33,055 bases of DNA from contig MLAK01000829.1 in NCBI GenBank assembly GCA_001839685.1, positions 24,984 through 58,038 on the forward strand, written 5' to 3'. A program made the position numbers and the translations under genes. The notes beneath the pieces are model-generated. The model did no database searches. It worked only from the letters and a program-made list of their open reading frames with translations, and was not told the DNA's origin. Shown piece by piece: positions 7,987 to 16,244 of this stretch; within the stretch, counting starts at the first letter, position 1, and each line of letters starts with the position of its first letter. Source of the DNA: Tritrichomonas foetus (Eukaryota > Parabasalia > Tritrichomonadida > Tritrichomonadidae).

Positions 7987-10404
7987 TTAGAAATCATCTG
8001 AAACTTCTTCAACAACATCATCTGGAATATCATCAATTGGCTCATCTTCAGGTATTTCTTCTTCTTGTGCCACGTAAGTCTGTCCAGCTGCTCTGTAAAT
8101 ACGAACAATTGATTCTTCTTCCATGAAGTCTTTCAAATCTACTCCATTCATTCTCATATTCTCTAAAATTCTGTGCGCTTGACTGAAGTTTTCTTGGGTA
8201 ACGAAATATTGGACAAGTAGCATATAAACATCTTCAATTCTGAGGCATTTATCAACACCTCTAGTTTGAAGTAGTTCATTGCAGAGGCTTTGCATTCTAA
8301 GTGGATCTGATTGAACGCATCTTGTTGCTTCAATGTACATTTCAATCCATCTAATTTTTTGGAGATATGATTCAACCATTGTATCTCTTTCTTTGGTCAT
8401 TTCTGTCTTTGCCATTGTTTGATGCGCTCGTTTTAGAAGTTCCTCAGCTTTTGCATAATTTTGATATTCCTCTATTTCATTCATTGCAGTTTTATCAAAT
8501 AATTCTGCAATTTTATCATAACTTTCACCACGCTGATAGAATTGAATACAAGTTGTAAATAATTGTTGACCTTCACGTGGAGATGTTCCTGCAATATAAT
8601 CTGCTGCGCAGATATAAGCATCTTTTCTATTAAGTAATGTAGCAAATTTAACAACTTTATCTGTATCACCTGCTGCAATAATATTTCGCATTGCTGATAA
8701 ATGATCGTTAATTTTGATGTAGATTTGTGCTGCAGTGATGTAAGCCTCTTGTTGTTCACACAGTTCAGCAATTTGGCGACGGATCGGCTGTTCAAGTTTC
8801 AATGTGGCTAAGTTATCAATGAAGTTTTGTGGTAATTTAACATCATGCTCAACACAAATATCTTTAGCGCGGGTAACTTTTCGAGCCAATGCGAAAAAGT
8901 GAGCTGCGCGTTTAAATTGTTCATTTTGAAGGAATAGCTCTGCACATTTCTCAAGTACAGCTGGATCTGTCCCCTCTTTAACACTATCAGCAATTTCACC
9001 AAGTGCATCTTTCGAGTTATTTTCAAGACATAGAGAAAGGGCTTTATTCATTCTTCCAGCACGATGATATAATAATGCAGCTGTTCGAATGTCACCTTTC
9101 TGTTCGAATTGCTTAGCTGCTTTTGCAACTAGTGGCCTTGGAGCACTTAATGAAAGTTGGATGAGCTCTTCGTGCATTTCATTAGTAAATGCAAATTCAA
9201 ATGCAGGACCAGGCTGTAAAGCCTTTTTGAAGAGTTCAATGATTTGTTTCTTAATTGCAGTATTTTGCTTCTTATCTGTAATAGTACTAAGTCGCTTAAT
9301 GAGGAGTCTTGCATATAAACAAATGGCACTTCGTTGATCAGTATCATTTACTCTTCGTGTAGCTTCTTCATACTTACCCATCAAACAAAGAAGTCGAATA
9401 GATTCTCTTAAATCTCCACATATATCAAAATGTGAAAGTGCAGAATCATACATTTGATGGTATTCATAAAATCTTCCAATCCATCTATGTAATTGAGGAT
9501 CAGCATTTCCTCCAACGGCTGCAGTGAAGATTTGCTTCAGATTTCCACGATGCATGGCCATTCGCAACACTTCAGGTGCTTTGCATTCAGCCATATCAAA
9601 ATATTCAATTGCCTGTTCTATGTTTCCATCATATTCAGAAATAAGACCATTCAAATAGGTGTTTGCTTTAAGATTAAGTTTATCATTTGGTGCACAAACT
9701 GTTGCTGCTTCTTCATATGAAGAGGATGAAGATAAGTGATTAATGAAAGAAAGTTTATCTTCATTTTGCGGCTCACTTTTTTGCTCTTGTTTGAGTTTCT
9801 TTGCACAAATATCTGCAAATTCTCTTTCCTGAATTGATAAGCAGAATTTTAATGCTGCACGTGCAACAAATTCGTCATTGATTCCATTAACTATTTGAAG
9901 TGCAGAATCACGTTGCTCTGTTTTTACAGCAAAAAGAATTTCAATTAAAATTCTTCGTGTTGCTGCTTCAATACCATCAGTTGTAGAAAATTGTGACATT
10001 ATTGAAGCTGATACTGAACCATCTACTGACAAAGGTGGTCCACGAGAACCATCAAGAACATGCAAAACTCTTGGTGTTTCAACTTTAAAAATAACACGTT
10101 CACTTCCCATATTTATTGGTCTCAAAGCAGAAGATTCAAGACTTGTGTTCACAAAAAATGGTGCTACAGCAGTTTGTGTTTGAACACAAAGTAATCTTCC
10201 AGAAATGGTATCCCATAAATGATTTATAGGAGATCCACTCTGAATTGGAAGTGCTACAGTTTTTTGTTTTAATGGTGAATGCAAATATAATTTCGAGGAA
10301 ATTGTCCATTGTCCATGTGTGAAGAAATCGAGCGATATACTCACGCAAAATCCACCACGACTTACGGCAATTGTAATGGATGTGAATTTTGAGTTCCTAA
10401 GCAT
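7987..10404 (-). CDS. IFT140: IFT140, C-terminal part: end of propellers and TPR solenoid (frame 2 of a split gene)
   Basis: This 805-residue frame carries the C-terminal two thirds of IFT140, a core subunit of the IFT-A complex that drives retrograde transport in flagella and imports membrane cargo. SPINHLWDTISGRLLCV matches the human segment VPVNHFWD followed by PRLFV; further on, EIEEYQNYAKAEELLKRAH (residues ~643-661) matches human EIDEYQNYDKAHGALTEAY, and LRIEDVYMLLVQYFV matches IRIGDVYGFLVEHYV. The acidic end VVEEVSDDF parallels human VVEEADDD. In between is a TPR solenoid. The apparent first Met is not a true start: the upstream 472-residue frame supplies the propellers and overlaps this frame by 43 nt in another phase. 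Joining them needs a -1 or +2 shift, an intron or a sequence error. Confidence 0.9.
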   Translation of the reverse strand: MLRNSKFTSITIAVSRGGFCVSISLDFFTHGQWTISSKLYLHSPLKQKTVALPIQSGSPINHLWDTISGRLLCVQTQTAVAPFFVNTSLESSALRPINMGSERVIFKVETPRVLHVLDGSRGPPLSVDGSVSASIMSQFSTTDGIEAATRRILIEILFAVKTEQRDSALQIVNGINDEFVARAALKFCLSIQEREFADICAKKLKQEQKSEPQNEDKLSFINHLSSSSSYEEAATVCAPNDKLNLKANTYLNGLISEYDGNIEQAIEYFDMAECKAPEVLRMAMHRGNLKQIFTAAVGGNADPQLHRWIGRFYEYHQMYDSALSHFDICGDLRESIRLLCLMGKYEEATRRVNDTDQRSAICLYARLLIKRLSTITDKKQNTAIKKQIIELFKKALQPGPAFEFAFTNEMHEELIQLSLSAPRPLVAKAAKQFEQKGDIRTAALLYHRAGRMNKALSLCLENNSKDALGEIADSVKEGTDPAVLEKCAELFLQNEQFKRAAHFFALARKVTRAKDICVEHDVKLPQNFIDNLATLKLEQPIRRQIAELCEQQEAYITAAQIYIKINDHLSAMRNIIAAGDTDKVVKFATLLNRKDAYICAADYIAGTSPREGQQLFTTCIQFYQRGESYDKIAELFDKTAMNEIEEYQNYAKAEELLKRAHQTMAKTEMTKERDTMVESYLQKIRWIEMYIEATRCVQSDPLRMQSLCNELLQTRGVDKCLRIEDVYMLLVQYFVTQENFSQAHRILENMRMNGVDLKDFMEEESIVRIYRAAGQTYVAQEEEIPEDEPIDDIPDDVVEEVSDDF

Positions 10405-11780
10405 AAATACTTACCATTTAAGGACATATGCACAATTGCAGAATTTGCTTCAACTTGAATAGTTTGTCTAATTTCTCCTTGAATGTTTCTCACTTCAAGT
10501 TCTTTTCCATTAACTACGTAAATGTTTTCACCTAAAATTTCAGTTAATGAAGAAGGAATTTGGAATTCGGCAACAGAAGATAAAGAGCCAAAACCCATTG
10601 CAAACACACGAGCACCACTATCCGAAGATACTAAAAGATGACTACCAGAAGCAGCAAGTCGCTCAATATTAAATTGGAATCTTTTTCGATGATTTCCATT
10701 TAAACTTAGACTTTTTGTATCAGTTTGAAGAACAACAACATCTTTTGTTGAAATGCAGCGAATGACAGGAACAGTACAAACAGAGAAAGAATCGTCTAAT
10801 GCAATTGTAATTGCATTTTTAGCAAATGGAGACCAATAAGCTTTTTTAGTCTCAATACTTGATTCAAGTCGCCTCGAAATTGAAAAAGTTGACTTTTCAC
10901 GATCCATTCGCCAAACAACAACACGACCAGTTGAAGTCATTGCGGCTAATTCATTACTGGCGCTATAAAATTGTAAGGCTATAACGTAACCAGAATCTGT
11001 CGCCTGAATTCGAGTAATTTCTTGACCATCTTCAGAATTTGTGATATAAATTATGTCATTTATTGAATAACAAAGTGTTTGATCAGAAATGTAAGTGAAT
11101 AAAATATTTTCACCACTTTCAAGTTTTTGTTGAACTTTTCTGACAAATTTTGATTCTTTTTCGATTGAAAAGACACTCAAAATATTATCACCGCTTGCAG
11201 AGAAAAACTGACTGCCATCTGAACTGAGTGATGTATATAAAACAGGTGTTGGAAGAGCTGCTATTTCTTTGACTTCACTCATTCCTTCTTTATACAAATA
11301 AATGCTTCCATCTTTTGAAATAACATATGCTGTTAATTCTTCAGATGGACTGAAAAGCAATTCTTGAACTTGTACTTGACTTTGGACTGAACATTTGCAT
11401 ATGACTGATTCATCAGTAAATGACCAAATTCCAAGCATTCCATTTCTTGATGATGTGATTAAAATCGGAAGAAGAGGATGCCACGCCAAATGATTGATTG
11501 GGGATTTTTCGAGAGGCTCGGCTTCGATCGAATTTCCATCATTCCATATAGAAAGGGTTCCGTCACTCCATCCAATTGCTAGAGTGTTCGATACAATTGA
11601 CCATGCAATTGACATTGCTCTTTGACTTCTTGTGATGCGCAAGTTGAGTAAATCAGCACCACTCGAATTTAAAAAGTGAACACGGAAATCGTTTCCTATT
11701 GCTGCGCATGTATGATCGTGATAAGACCATGCCGAACTGAGAATTGAGGTAAATTGCGGACGCGATCGTGTAGCTGTCAT
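10362..11780 (-). CDS. IFT140: IFT140, N-terminal part: WD40 propellers (frame 1 of a split gene)
   Basis: A 472-residue frame from the ATG at 11780. It holds the two N-terminal beta-propellers, e.g. SIAWSIVSNTLAIGWSDG (human LCWHPTRLVLAVGWETG), INHLAWHPLLPILITSSRNG and ELEVRNIQGEIRQTIQVE (human RVQVRTWQGTVKQ). Its end, LNGKYLCLGTQNSH, aligns with human CGNFLVVGTDLAHFKSFDL, but five codons later the frame stops at 10362-10364. The following frame resumes the homology at about SITIAVSRGGFCVSI (human IASLRCSSSGSTISI), so some 30 residues expected between these points are missing as well as the phase changing. With the C-terminal part the sum is about 1260 residues against about 1460 in human. 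Divergent from the histone-fold gene, 149 bp between starts. Confidence 0.9.
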   Translation of the reverse strand: MTATRSRPQFTSILSSAWSYHDHTCAAIGNDFRVHFLNSSGADLLNLRITRSQRAMSIAWSIVSNTLAIGWSDGTLSIWNDGNSIEAEPLEKSPINHLAWHPLLPILITSSRNGMLGIWSFTDESVICKCSVQSQVQVQELLFSPSEELTAYVISKDGSIYLYKEGMSEVKEIAALPTPVLYTSLSSDGSQFFSASGDNILSVFSIEKESKFVRKVQQKLESGENILFTYISDQTLCYSINDIIYITNSEDGQEITRIQATDSGYVIALQFYSASNELAAMTSTGRVVVWRMDREKSTFSISRRLESSIETKKAYWSPFAKNAITIALDDSFSVCTVPVIRCISTKDVVVLQTDTKSLSLNGNHRKRFQFNIERLAASGSHLLVSSDSGARVFAMGFGSLSSVAEFQIPSSLTEILGENIYVVNGKELEVRNIQGEIRQTIQVEANSAIVHMSLNGKYLCLGTQNSHPLQLP

Positions 11781-11929
11781 CGAAATAATTTCAATATTTA
11801 CTTTTAGATATTCAAATTTTAAAACCGAATCATTTCAAATTTATATATTTAGTTAACTAATTATTTATTAACAGAAAAAAATAACTTTTTCTTAACGATT
11901 TAAGACATGTGATATGAGATATTAAAAAA

Positions 11930-13195
11930 ATGGATCGAGAAATAAATTTTGAAGCGCTTGCTGAAACATTAAATGTCCAACAGAGCGTTCTTGAACTTCT
12001 TTACGAACTTGTTCCATACAAAGATTCATTTCAATTTCTTACAAACACGACTCGCAAGAATGAATTCTGGAATTTAATTGATGAATGCCTTCCTTCACAT
12101 ATTTCGCTCAAATTACATGCCGCTGACGCAATTATTCCATGCGATGATCGAGATTTCCCACCAGATACCCTCTCTCCTGTTTTCCAAGATTTTTGGGCCG
12201 CTTTGAATATTTCACAAAACTCACAGCCAGTCTATTTTCAGAATCAGTACGCATTCACTCGATTTAAACCAGAACATATCAACGAACTTATCGAAAATAT
12301 TAACGGCACTTGGACGAGATCTGATGATGGCGAAAAATGGATTTTATTGGACCATGAATTTTCTATTAACTCACTCTGCTTAATGTGCGATTCTTACATT
12401 GATAACGCCAGGCCTTGGATTTTCTGTGACGTAGATGAAATTCGCTCCGCTTATTTAGAGTGCGATAAAATACTAAACAAAGTTGATAAGTCAGTAGACA
12501 CTTCAGCAATATATTCAAAAATGAGACAATTTGGATTCACCAACAATGAAGACTTCGCAAAAGTGGCAAAAGGATTTACAATGTCATATAATGTTTCCAA
12601 ATTCGCTCTTCAACAAGATTTGATGGAAGCTCTTTCCAGCTTTTTAACAGAAGCAAATAACTTTTTCAGAGGAACTAACCGCAATATTCCAAAAATTGAT
12701 ATGATTGATGCGTGGACAACTTCACGTGCCGAAAATTTGGTTCAACAAATGGAGAAACCTTTTGAACAACGAGGTGCTTACGTTTCTACACCACAGATTC
12801 TTCAAGCTCGTTCAGGACAGCCGGTTGATCAACCATTTGAAAAAAACTCAGTCGCTGAGCTTTTACTCAGCAATTGTAATGAAGATGTCATGCCATTTCC
12901 TTATACGTCAGGACGTGCAGAGATCCAATCTGGCTCATCTGTTCCGTTTGTTCATGATGCTTTTCGTAAATTCGTGGCACGCTTACTAATGAATAGCGGT
13001 TATACAGCAACAAGTGATTCTGTCGTGGATATTTTGGCAGATGTTGCCCAAATAATTGCAAAGAAGATCGCGCAAGATGCAACGGCCATTAAAAAGGGAT
13101 CAACCGCATCCGCAAGAGATATAATGATACAGGCATTAAACACAAACGAATTTGATATCCAGAAAATGATGGCAACACCGAGACTTTCAAAATGA
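11930..13195 (+). CDS. Histone-fold (Bromo_TP/TAF-like) protein, putative TFIID or SAGA subunit
   Basis: A 421-residue protein. Residues about 335-405 (VPFVHDAFRKFVARLLMNSG onward, with SDSVVDILADVAQIIAKKIA and a third helix ASARDIMIQALNTN) show the three-helix histone fold of the bromodomain-associated family found in TAF3, TAF8 and SPT7-like subunits: a short first helix, a long central helix ending in an Ile/Ala-rich face, and a short third helix. The first 300 residues are mainly helical with several Trp and match no family I recognise. Such proteins pair with another histone-fold partner inside TFIID or SAGA; which complex is undecided here. The ATG at 11930 is the first in frame, just downstream of an A-run; no clear TCA initiator is seen. 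Its 5' end faces IFT140 across a 149-bp gap. Confidence 0.6.
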   Translation: MDREINFEALAETLNVQQSVLELLYELVPYKDSFQFLTNTTRKNEFWNLIDECLPSHISLKLHAADAIIPCDDRDFPPDTLSPVFQDFWAALNISQNSQPVYFQNQYAFTRFKPEHINELIENINGTWTRSDDGEKWILLDHEFSINSLCLMCDSYIDNARPWIFCDVDEIRSAYLECDKILNKVDKSVDTSAIYSKMRQFGFTNNEDFAKVAKGFTMSYNVSKFALQQDLMEALSSFLTEANNFFRGTNRNIPKIDMIDAWTTSRAENLVQQMEKPFEQRGAYVSTPQILQARSGQPVDQPFEKNSVAELLLSNCNEDVMPFPYTSGRAEIQSGSSVPFVHDAFRKFVARLLMNSGYTATSDSVVDILADVAQIIAKKIAQDATAIKKGSTASARDIMIQALNTNEFDIQKMMATPRLSK

Positions 13196-13670
13196 TAAAA
13201 ACAAACTGATACAAAAAATGACGCTTATATTTTTCATAAATAAATATTTTAAATATTCATCCTGTTTAGATTTGTTCTTTTTCTTGATTATTCTTTCGTT
13301 GAATTAATTCTGAATTAGTTACAGAAATCAATGTGAAAGAAAGCAAATCATGATTTCTAAATAAAGATACGACTGGTTATAAAAGCTAAACCTTTTAATA
13401 AGGTACCTGACCAGTTATATAATTCAATATTCTTACAATTTATAAATGGTCGTATAATTGAATCACATAATCATATCAAAATGTCTGAAATATCGGTGTG
13501 TGTTAATCATCTCTAAAAATTAAACTGTTTCTCAATAAATATATAAACCAAACTCTACTATATTTGATATTTTGTCTAAACCTCAAAGTTTTTCAAGATA
13601 TCATTCATTGCATAGACTTTTAATGTTGAGATTTAAATTGAAAAATATTCTTTATAACCGAAAGATCATA

Positions 13671-13679
13671 TTGATCCAG
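13671..13679. repeat. Left 9-bp target site duplication of the MITE
   Basis: TTGATCCAG, identical to the copy at 13980-13988 on the other side of the 300-bp element. Confidence 0.85.
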
Positions 13680-13979
13680 GGCAGGATTTTTTTTCCTATG
13701 AGTTTTGTTTTTTGACACTAAAAATGGGTAAATGTGATGTGACTTTGCGGGCCCCTTCGACTCATTCGGCCATTGGAAGAGGTGCTGCCACGTGACCACA
13801 GCTTCGGATCGCTTCGCTCCCTCCGCTGTGTTCACGTGGCGCACCTCCTCCATGTCGAAGTGACCCAAAGAACCAGCAAAGTTCACATCACATTTACCCA
13901 TTAGGTTTTTTCCACTTTTGACCTTTATTTGACCTTTCACTTCACATTTACAAAACTCATAGGAAAATAAATCTCTGCC
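13680..13979. mobile_element. 300-bp MULE-like foldback MITE with 9-bp target site duplication
   Basis: Left end GGCAGGATTTTTTTTCCTAT and right end (reverse complement) GGCAGAGATTTATTTTCCTA share a long, imperfect terminal inverted repeat running through CCTATGAGTTTTG. Inner arms also pair: GGGTAAATGTGATGTGACTT near 13727 with its complement near 13885-13903, and GTGCTGCCACGTGACCACAG with its complement around 13820-13845. The centre is GC-rich, unlike the flanks, and carries CACGTG in both arms. TTGATCCAG occurs directly outside each end (13671-13679, 13980-13988). No transposase is encoded, so it is non-autonomous; the 9-bp duplication suggests the Mutator (MULE) superfamily. Confidence 0.85.
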
Positions 13980-13988
13980 TTGATCCAG
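13980..13988. repeat. Right 9-bp target site duplication of the MITE
   Basis: TTGATCCAG directly after the GGCAGAG terminal repeat (reverse strand), matching the left copy. Confidence 0.85.
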
Positions 13989-14169
13989 GAATGAAGAATT
14001 TCATCAAACTTTTCAGACATTTTGATGTGATTATGTAATTCAATTATTTACAAAAATATTGAATAATTATATTGAAATTTTTATATGTCATTTGAATTTT
14101 GTAGAATTAATTTTAAGAAATTTCTAAAATCTTTGAAAATTCGAAACATCAAAAAGTTAGTTGCAAAAA

Positions 14170-14176
14170 TCATTTT
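14170..14176 (+). promoter_or_regulatory. Initiator-like motif of cofilin
   Basis: TCATTTT, its A 16 nt upstream of the ATG at 14188, as expected for a trichomonad Inr with a very short leader. Confidence 0.5.
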
Positions 14177-14187
14177 ATTAATAAAAG

Positions 14188-14607
14188 ATGAGTTACATTA
14201 AAGTATCTGATGAAGCAATTCGTTCACTTGAAGAAACAAGAACAGGAAAAAGATTTAGATATATGATCTTTGGTTTCAGCAACGATGAAAGATTTATCAA
14301 TTTAATTAAAGAAGAAGGACCAGATGCAAATTTAAATGATTTTATTAATGATCTTCCTGATAATGATGTTGCTTATGGTTATTATTCATTTAATTTCAAA
14401 GATAATGATGGAAATGATCGATCAAGAATGATTTTGTTCCATTGGGCACCTTCTTCGTCACCTGGGAAGAAAAAGATGATGTTATCAATGTCATGGCAAA
14501 CTATTAAAAATGTCTTACCTGGTGTTGTGATTTCTTATCAATGTTCATCGAAAGATATCATCACAGAAAATCTTCTTCAAGAAAAGTGTTTATTTCAAAT
14601 TCATTAA
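14188..14607 (+). CDS. ADF/cofilin
   Basis: A 139-residue single-domain protein, the normal size of ADF/cofilin, which binds ADP-actin, severs and depolymerises filaments. It begins MSYIKVSDEAIRSLEE, with the typical V-S/D-E helix and a Ser at position 2 where the family's inhibitory phosphoserine lies. The middle holds DVAYGYYSFNFKD (family CRYAVYDFEY) and ILFHWAPSSSPGKKKMML (family IFWAPESAPLKSKMIYASS), which contains the actin-binding long helix start; QTIKNVLPGV follows as in family KKKLxGI. It has no extra domain or signal. The gene lies 108 bp downstream of the MITE-bearing repeat block and converges on calreticulin. Confidence 0.93.
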   Translation: MSYIKVSDEAIRSLEETRTGKRFRYMIFGFSNDERFINLIKEEGPDANLNDFINDLPDNDVAYGYYSFNFKDNDGNDRSRMILFHWAPSSSPGKKKMMLSMSWQTIKNVLPGVVISYQCSSKDIITENLLQEKCLFQIH

Positions 14608-14981
14608 TTCATTCATTAGATCTAAATAACTCACATTTATTTACCTGCTTTGATTTTTAATTTAATCTTTGAGCAAAAATGTCGATTTGATTTTACATTT
14701 ATCATTTTCATCCATTGAATCCATCATTTTAATCATTACTTCATCAACATGTAACAATGTAATCCTAATTTCTAATATCAATTACTTCACAACATCGTCT
14801 CGAAAAAGCAATCATAATTAATTTATAAATAAATAAAAAAATGATCAAACTTAAGAGATCAAATGTGTAGATTGATTTTAATGATAGCGATTCACAAATC
14901 AGGAAAAAAGAGTAAAAATGAAATGTATGAATTTATATAGACTTTATTTGCTTGTAATGAAAACAAAGAGAGCGTTGAAGC
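14608..14981. other. Spacer between converging cofilin and calreticulin genes
   Basis: No gene, repeat or structured element seen; AT-rich 3' flanks of both genes. Confidence 0.6.
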
Positions 14982-16244
14982 TCAAAGGTCGTCACGCTCC
15001 TTGAACGATTTATCGGAAATGACCCTTCCAACACCAGACAAATCTGGTTTCTTTCTCGTCTCATCGTAGAATGAGTCCTGGTTGTCGAACCTGTTTCCGT
15101 GCTCGTCTGTTCCAAATTTCTTGCTGTTTCCGACATCGAGGATTCCCCAGTCTCTCTGCTTCTCCCAACGGTCATGTCCACCCCAGCGGAAGTACACTTG
15201 GTTTTCTAGTGGAACTATTGGGAAGAAAACCTCGTTGGCCATTTCTTGGGCATAGGTGAAATTATCTGTGACAAGGAAATTGTCGAAAATACTGCCAGCA
15301 TTATCTTGCATGATATCAATTCCAAGGTAGCACAAGTCATCGAAGACTCCAAACTCTTCATCTGGAGAATAATCTGGATTAGGGATTTTACGAGGACGCC
15401 ATATGCCCATATACCCAGCGTTAGGAACTTCACGAGGTTTCCAAACACCGCGATAGTTTGGATTAGGTATCATTGGTGGTTCCCATTCTCCATCAAGTTT
15501 GTCGTTCCATTGTGCTGGCTTTTTCGCATTAACATCTGGAATCAATTTTCTATCGTCCCAGTCATCTGGACGTTTATCGTCAAGGTCAATAACCCACTCA
15601 CGCTCATCCCAATCAGCTGGTTTTCGATCATAGGGATCCATGATAAATCTCGGACCTTCGTAATCGAAATCTTCTTTAAATGTATTGTAATGAATTTGTT
15701 CACCATCCTTGTAAATTGCAAATGATGCATTTCCGAATAATCTTAATGTCAGTAAATGAGTATGACCGTCACGGTTTGGATCGAGATGGCTGTTCATGTT
15801 GAAGTTTGTTCCATTTCTACTGACTAAGAACTTGATGAAGTGGGTATGCGCGTGACAAATATCTGGTCCGAACATGAGCGAGTAAGGAGTACCACCAGTA
15901 AAGCGTTTCTGGTCGAGTCCGTCTGGAAATAGTTTAAGATACAACCCGCCACAAATCACTGGACGGTCTTGTTTATGCGTATATTGGATAATTAATGGTT
16001 TATTTTTATCTTCTTTGGTGAGGCATTTTTGGAATTTCGAACTGATACAGTAATGTCGATAGTTATCGAGTGTTTTGATACCGCGTTGAATGCTTGGATT
16101 GCCTGGTGTTGATCCAGCTGTTGCTTGCCATCTACCGAAAGGTTTGCCAGGAGGATGCTTTTCAGACTTAACCCAATGACGTTCCCATCCTCTGTCAAAT
16201 CGTTCTTCAAAATAAACAACTGATAAAAGCGTAAATAAAATCAT
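14982..16244 (-). CDS. Calreticulin, ER lectin chaperone
   Basis: A 420-residue protein with a short hydrophobic leader (MILFTLLSVVYFEERF). The lectin domain keeps PVICGGLYLKLFPDG, holding the sugar-contacting Tyr and Lys and the first disulfide Cys, and YSLMFGPDICHAH, holding the second Tyr and Cys. The P-domain (residues ~200-296) has three type A repeats (e.g. DRKPADWDERE, DKRPDDWDDRK, AKKPAQWNDK) and three type B repeats (DGEWEPPMIPNPNY, GVWKPREVPNAGY, GIWRPRKIPNPDY), the 3+3 pattern of calreticulin rather than the 4+4 of calnexin. There is no C-terminal membrane span. The tail lacks the usual Asp/Glu calcium-storage run and ends in RDDL rather than KDEL or HDEL. It folds N-glycoproteins in the ER lumen; calcium storage is probably weak. 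Confidence 0.95.
   Translation of the reverse strand: MILFTLLSVVYFEERFDRGWERHWVKSEKHPPGKPFGRWQATAGSTPGNPSIQRGIKTLDNYRHYCISSKFQKCLTKEDKNKPLIIQYTHKQDRPVICGGLYLKLFPDGLDQKRFTGGTPYSLMFGPDICHAHTHFIKFLVSRNGTNFNMNSHLDPNRDGHTHLLTLRLFGNASFAIYKDGEQIHYNTFKEDFDYEGPRFIMDPYDRKPADWDEREWVIDLDDKRPDDWDDRKLIPDVNAKKPAQWNDKLDGEWEPPMIPNPNYRGVWKPREVPNAGYMGIWRPRKIPNPDYSPDEEFGVFDDLCYLGIDIMQDNAGSIFDNFLVTDNFTYAQEMANEVFFPIVPLENQVYFRWGGHDRWEKQRDWGILDVGNSKKFGTDEHGNRFDNQDSFYDETRKKPDLSGVGRVISDKSFKERDDL

Larger units (their letters stand above)
13491..14034 (-). pseudogene. Relic 5' gene end interrupted by the MITE
   Basis: Reading the minus strand from the right arm, an initiator-like TCACATC is followed by ATG and the frame MSEKFDEILHSW, entered by the MITE a few bases later at its target site. 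Taking the element out leaves a stop within a few codons in that frame, and the remaining 180 bp have stops in all frames. The left arm gives MSEISVCVNHL and a stop. I read this as debris of a small gene family, not as a working gene. The family is not recognisable. Confidence 0.4.
13457..14044. repeat. Outer inverted repeat, arms 13457-13490 and 14011-14044
   Basis: The 34-bp arms match at 32 positions; weaker similarity runs outward to about 13416 and 14075. Each arm, read inward, gives an initiator-like TCA(T/C)ATC directly followed by AAAATGTCTGAAA, so the arms look like two gene starts facing each other. The enclosed DNA does not keep a reading frame. Confidence 0.8.
13196..14187. other. 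Repeat-bearing spacer between the histone-fold and cofilin genes
   Basis: No intact gene. It holds an outer 34-bp inverted repeat (13457-13490 and 14011-14044), a nested 300-bp foldback element (13680-13979) and its 9-bp target duplication. Near 13371-13415 there is a weak dyad, ACTGGT facing ACCAGT. The last 100 bp before 14188 carry the cofilin promoter. Confidence 0.8.

Noticed and set aside
10340..10365. A 26-nt intron (GTAAGT to AG, minus strand) that would join the two IFT140 frames
   Set aside because: It restores the frame, but it would remove the ITIAVSRGGF strand that fits IFT140 and does not supply the missing residues; the ACTAAC-like branch motif typical of trichomonad introns is absent. 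cDNA would decide.
10380..10415. An 18-nt intron-like GTAAGT...TAG in the IFT140 overlap
   Set aside because: Its length is a multiple of three, so it cannot repair the phase change, and it is shorter than any intron I would accept.
13620..13940. A 106-codon minus-strand frame across the MITE
   Set aside because: It runs through the foldback arms and core, has no family and follows the inverted-repeat sequence; a by-product of the element.
15246..15725. A 159-codon frame antisense to calreticulin
   Set aside because: A mirror of the P-domain repeats on the other strand; Trp- and Ile-rich pseudo-protein with no independent support.
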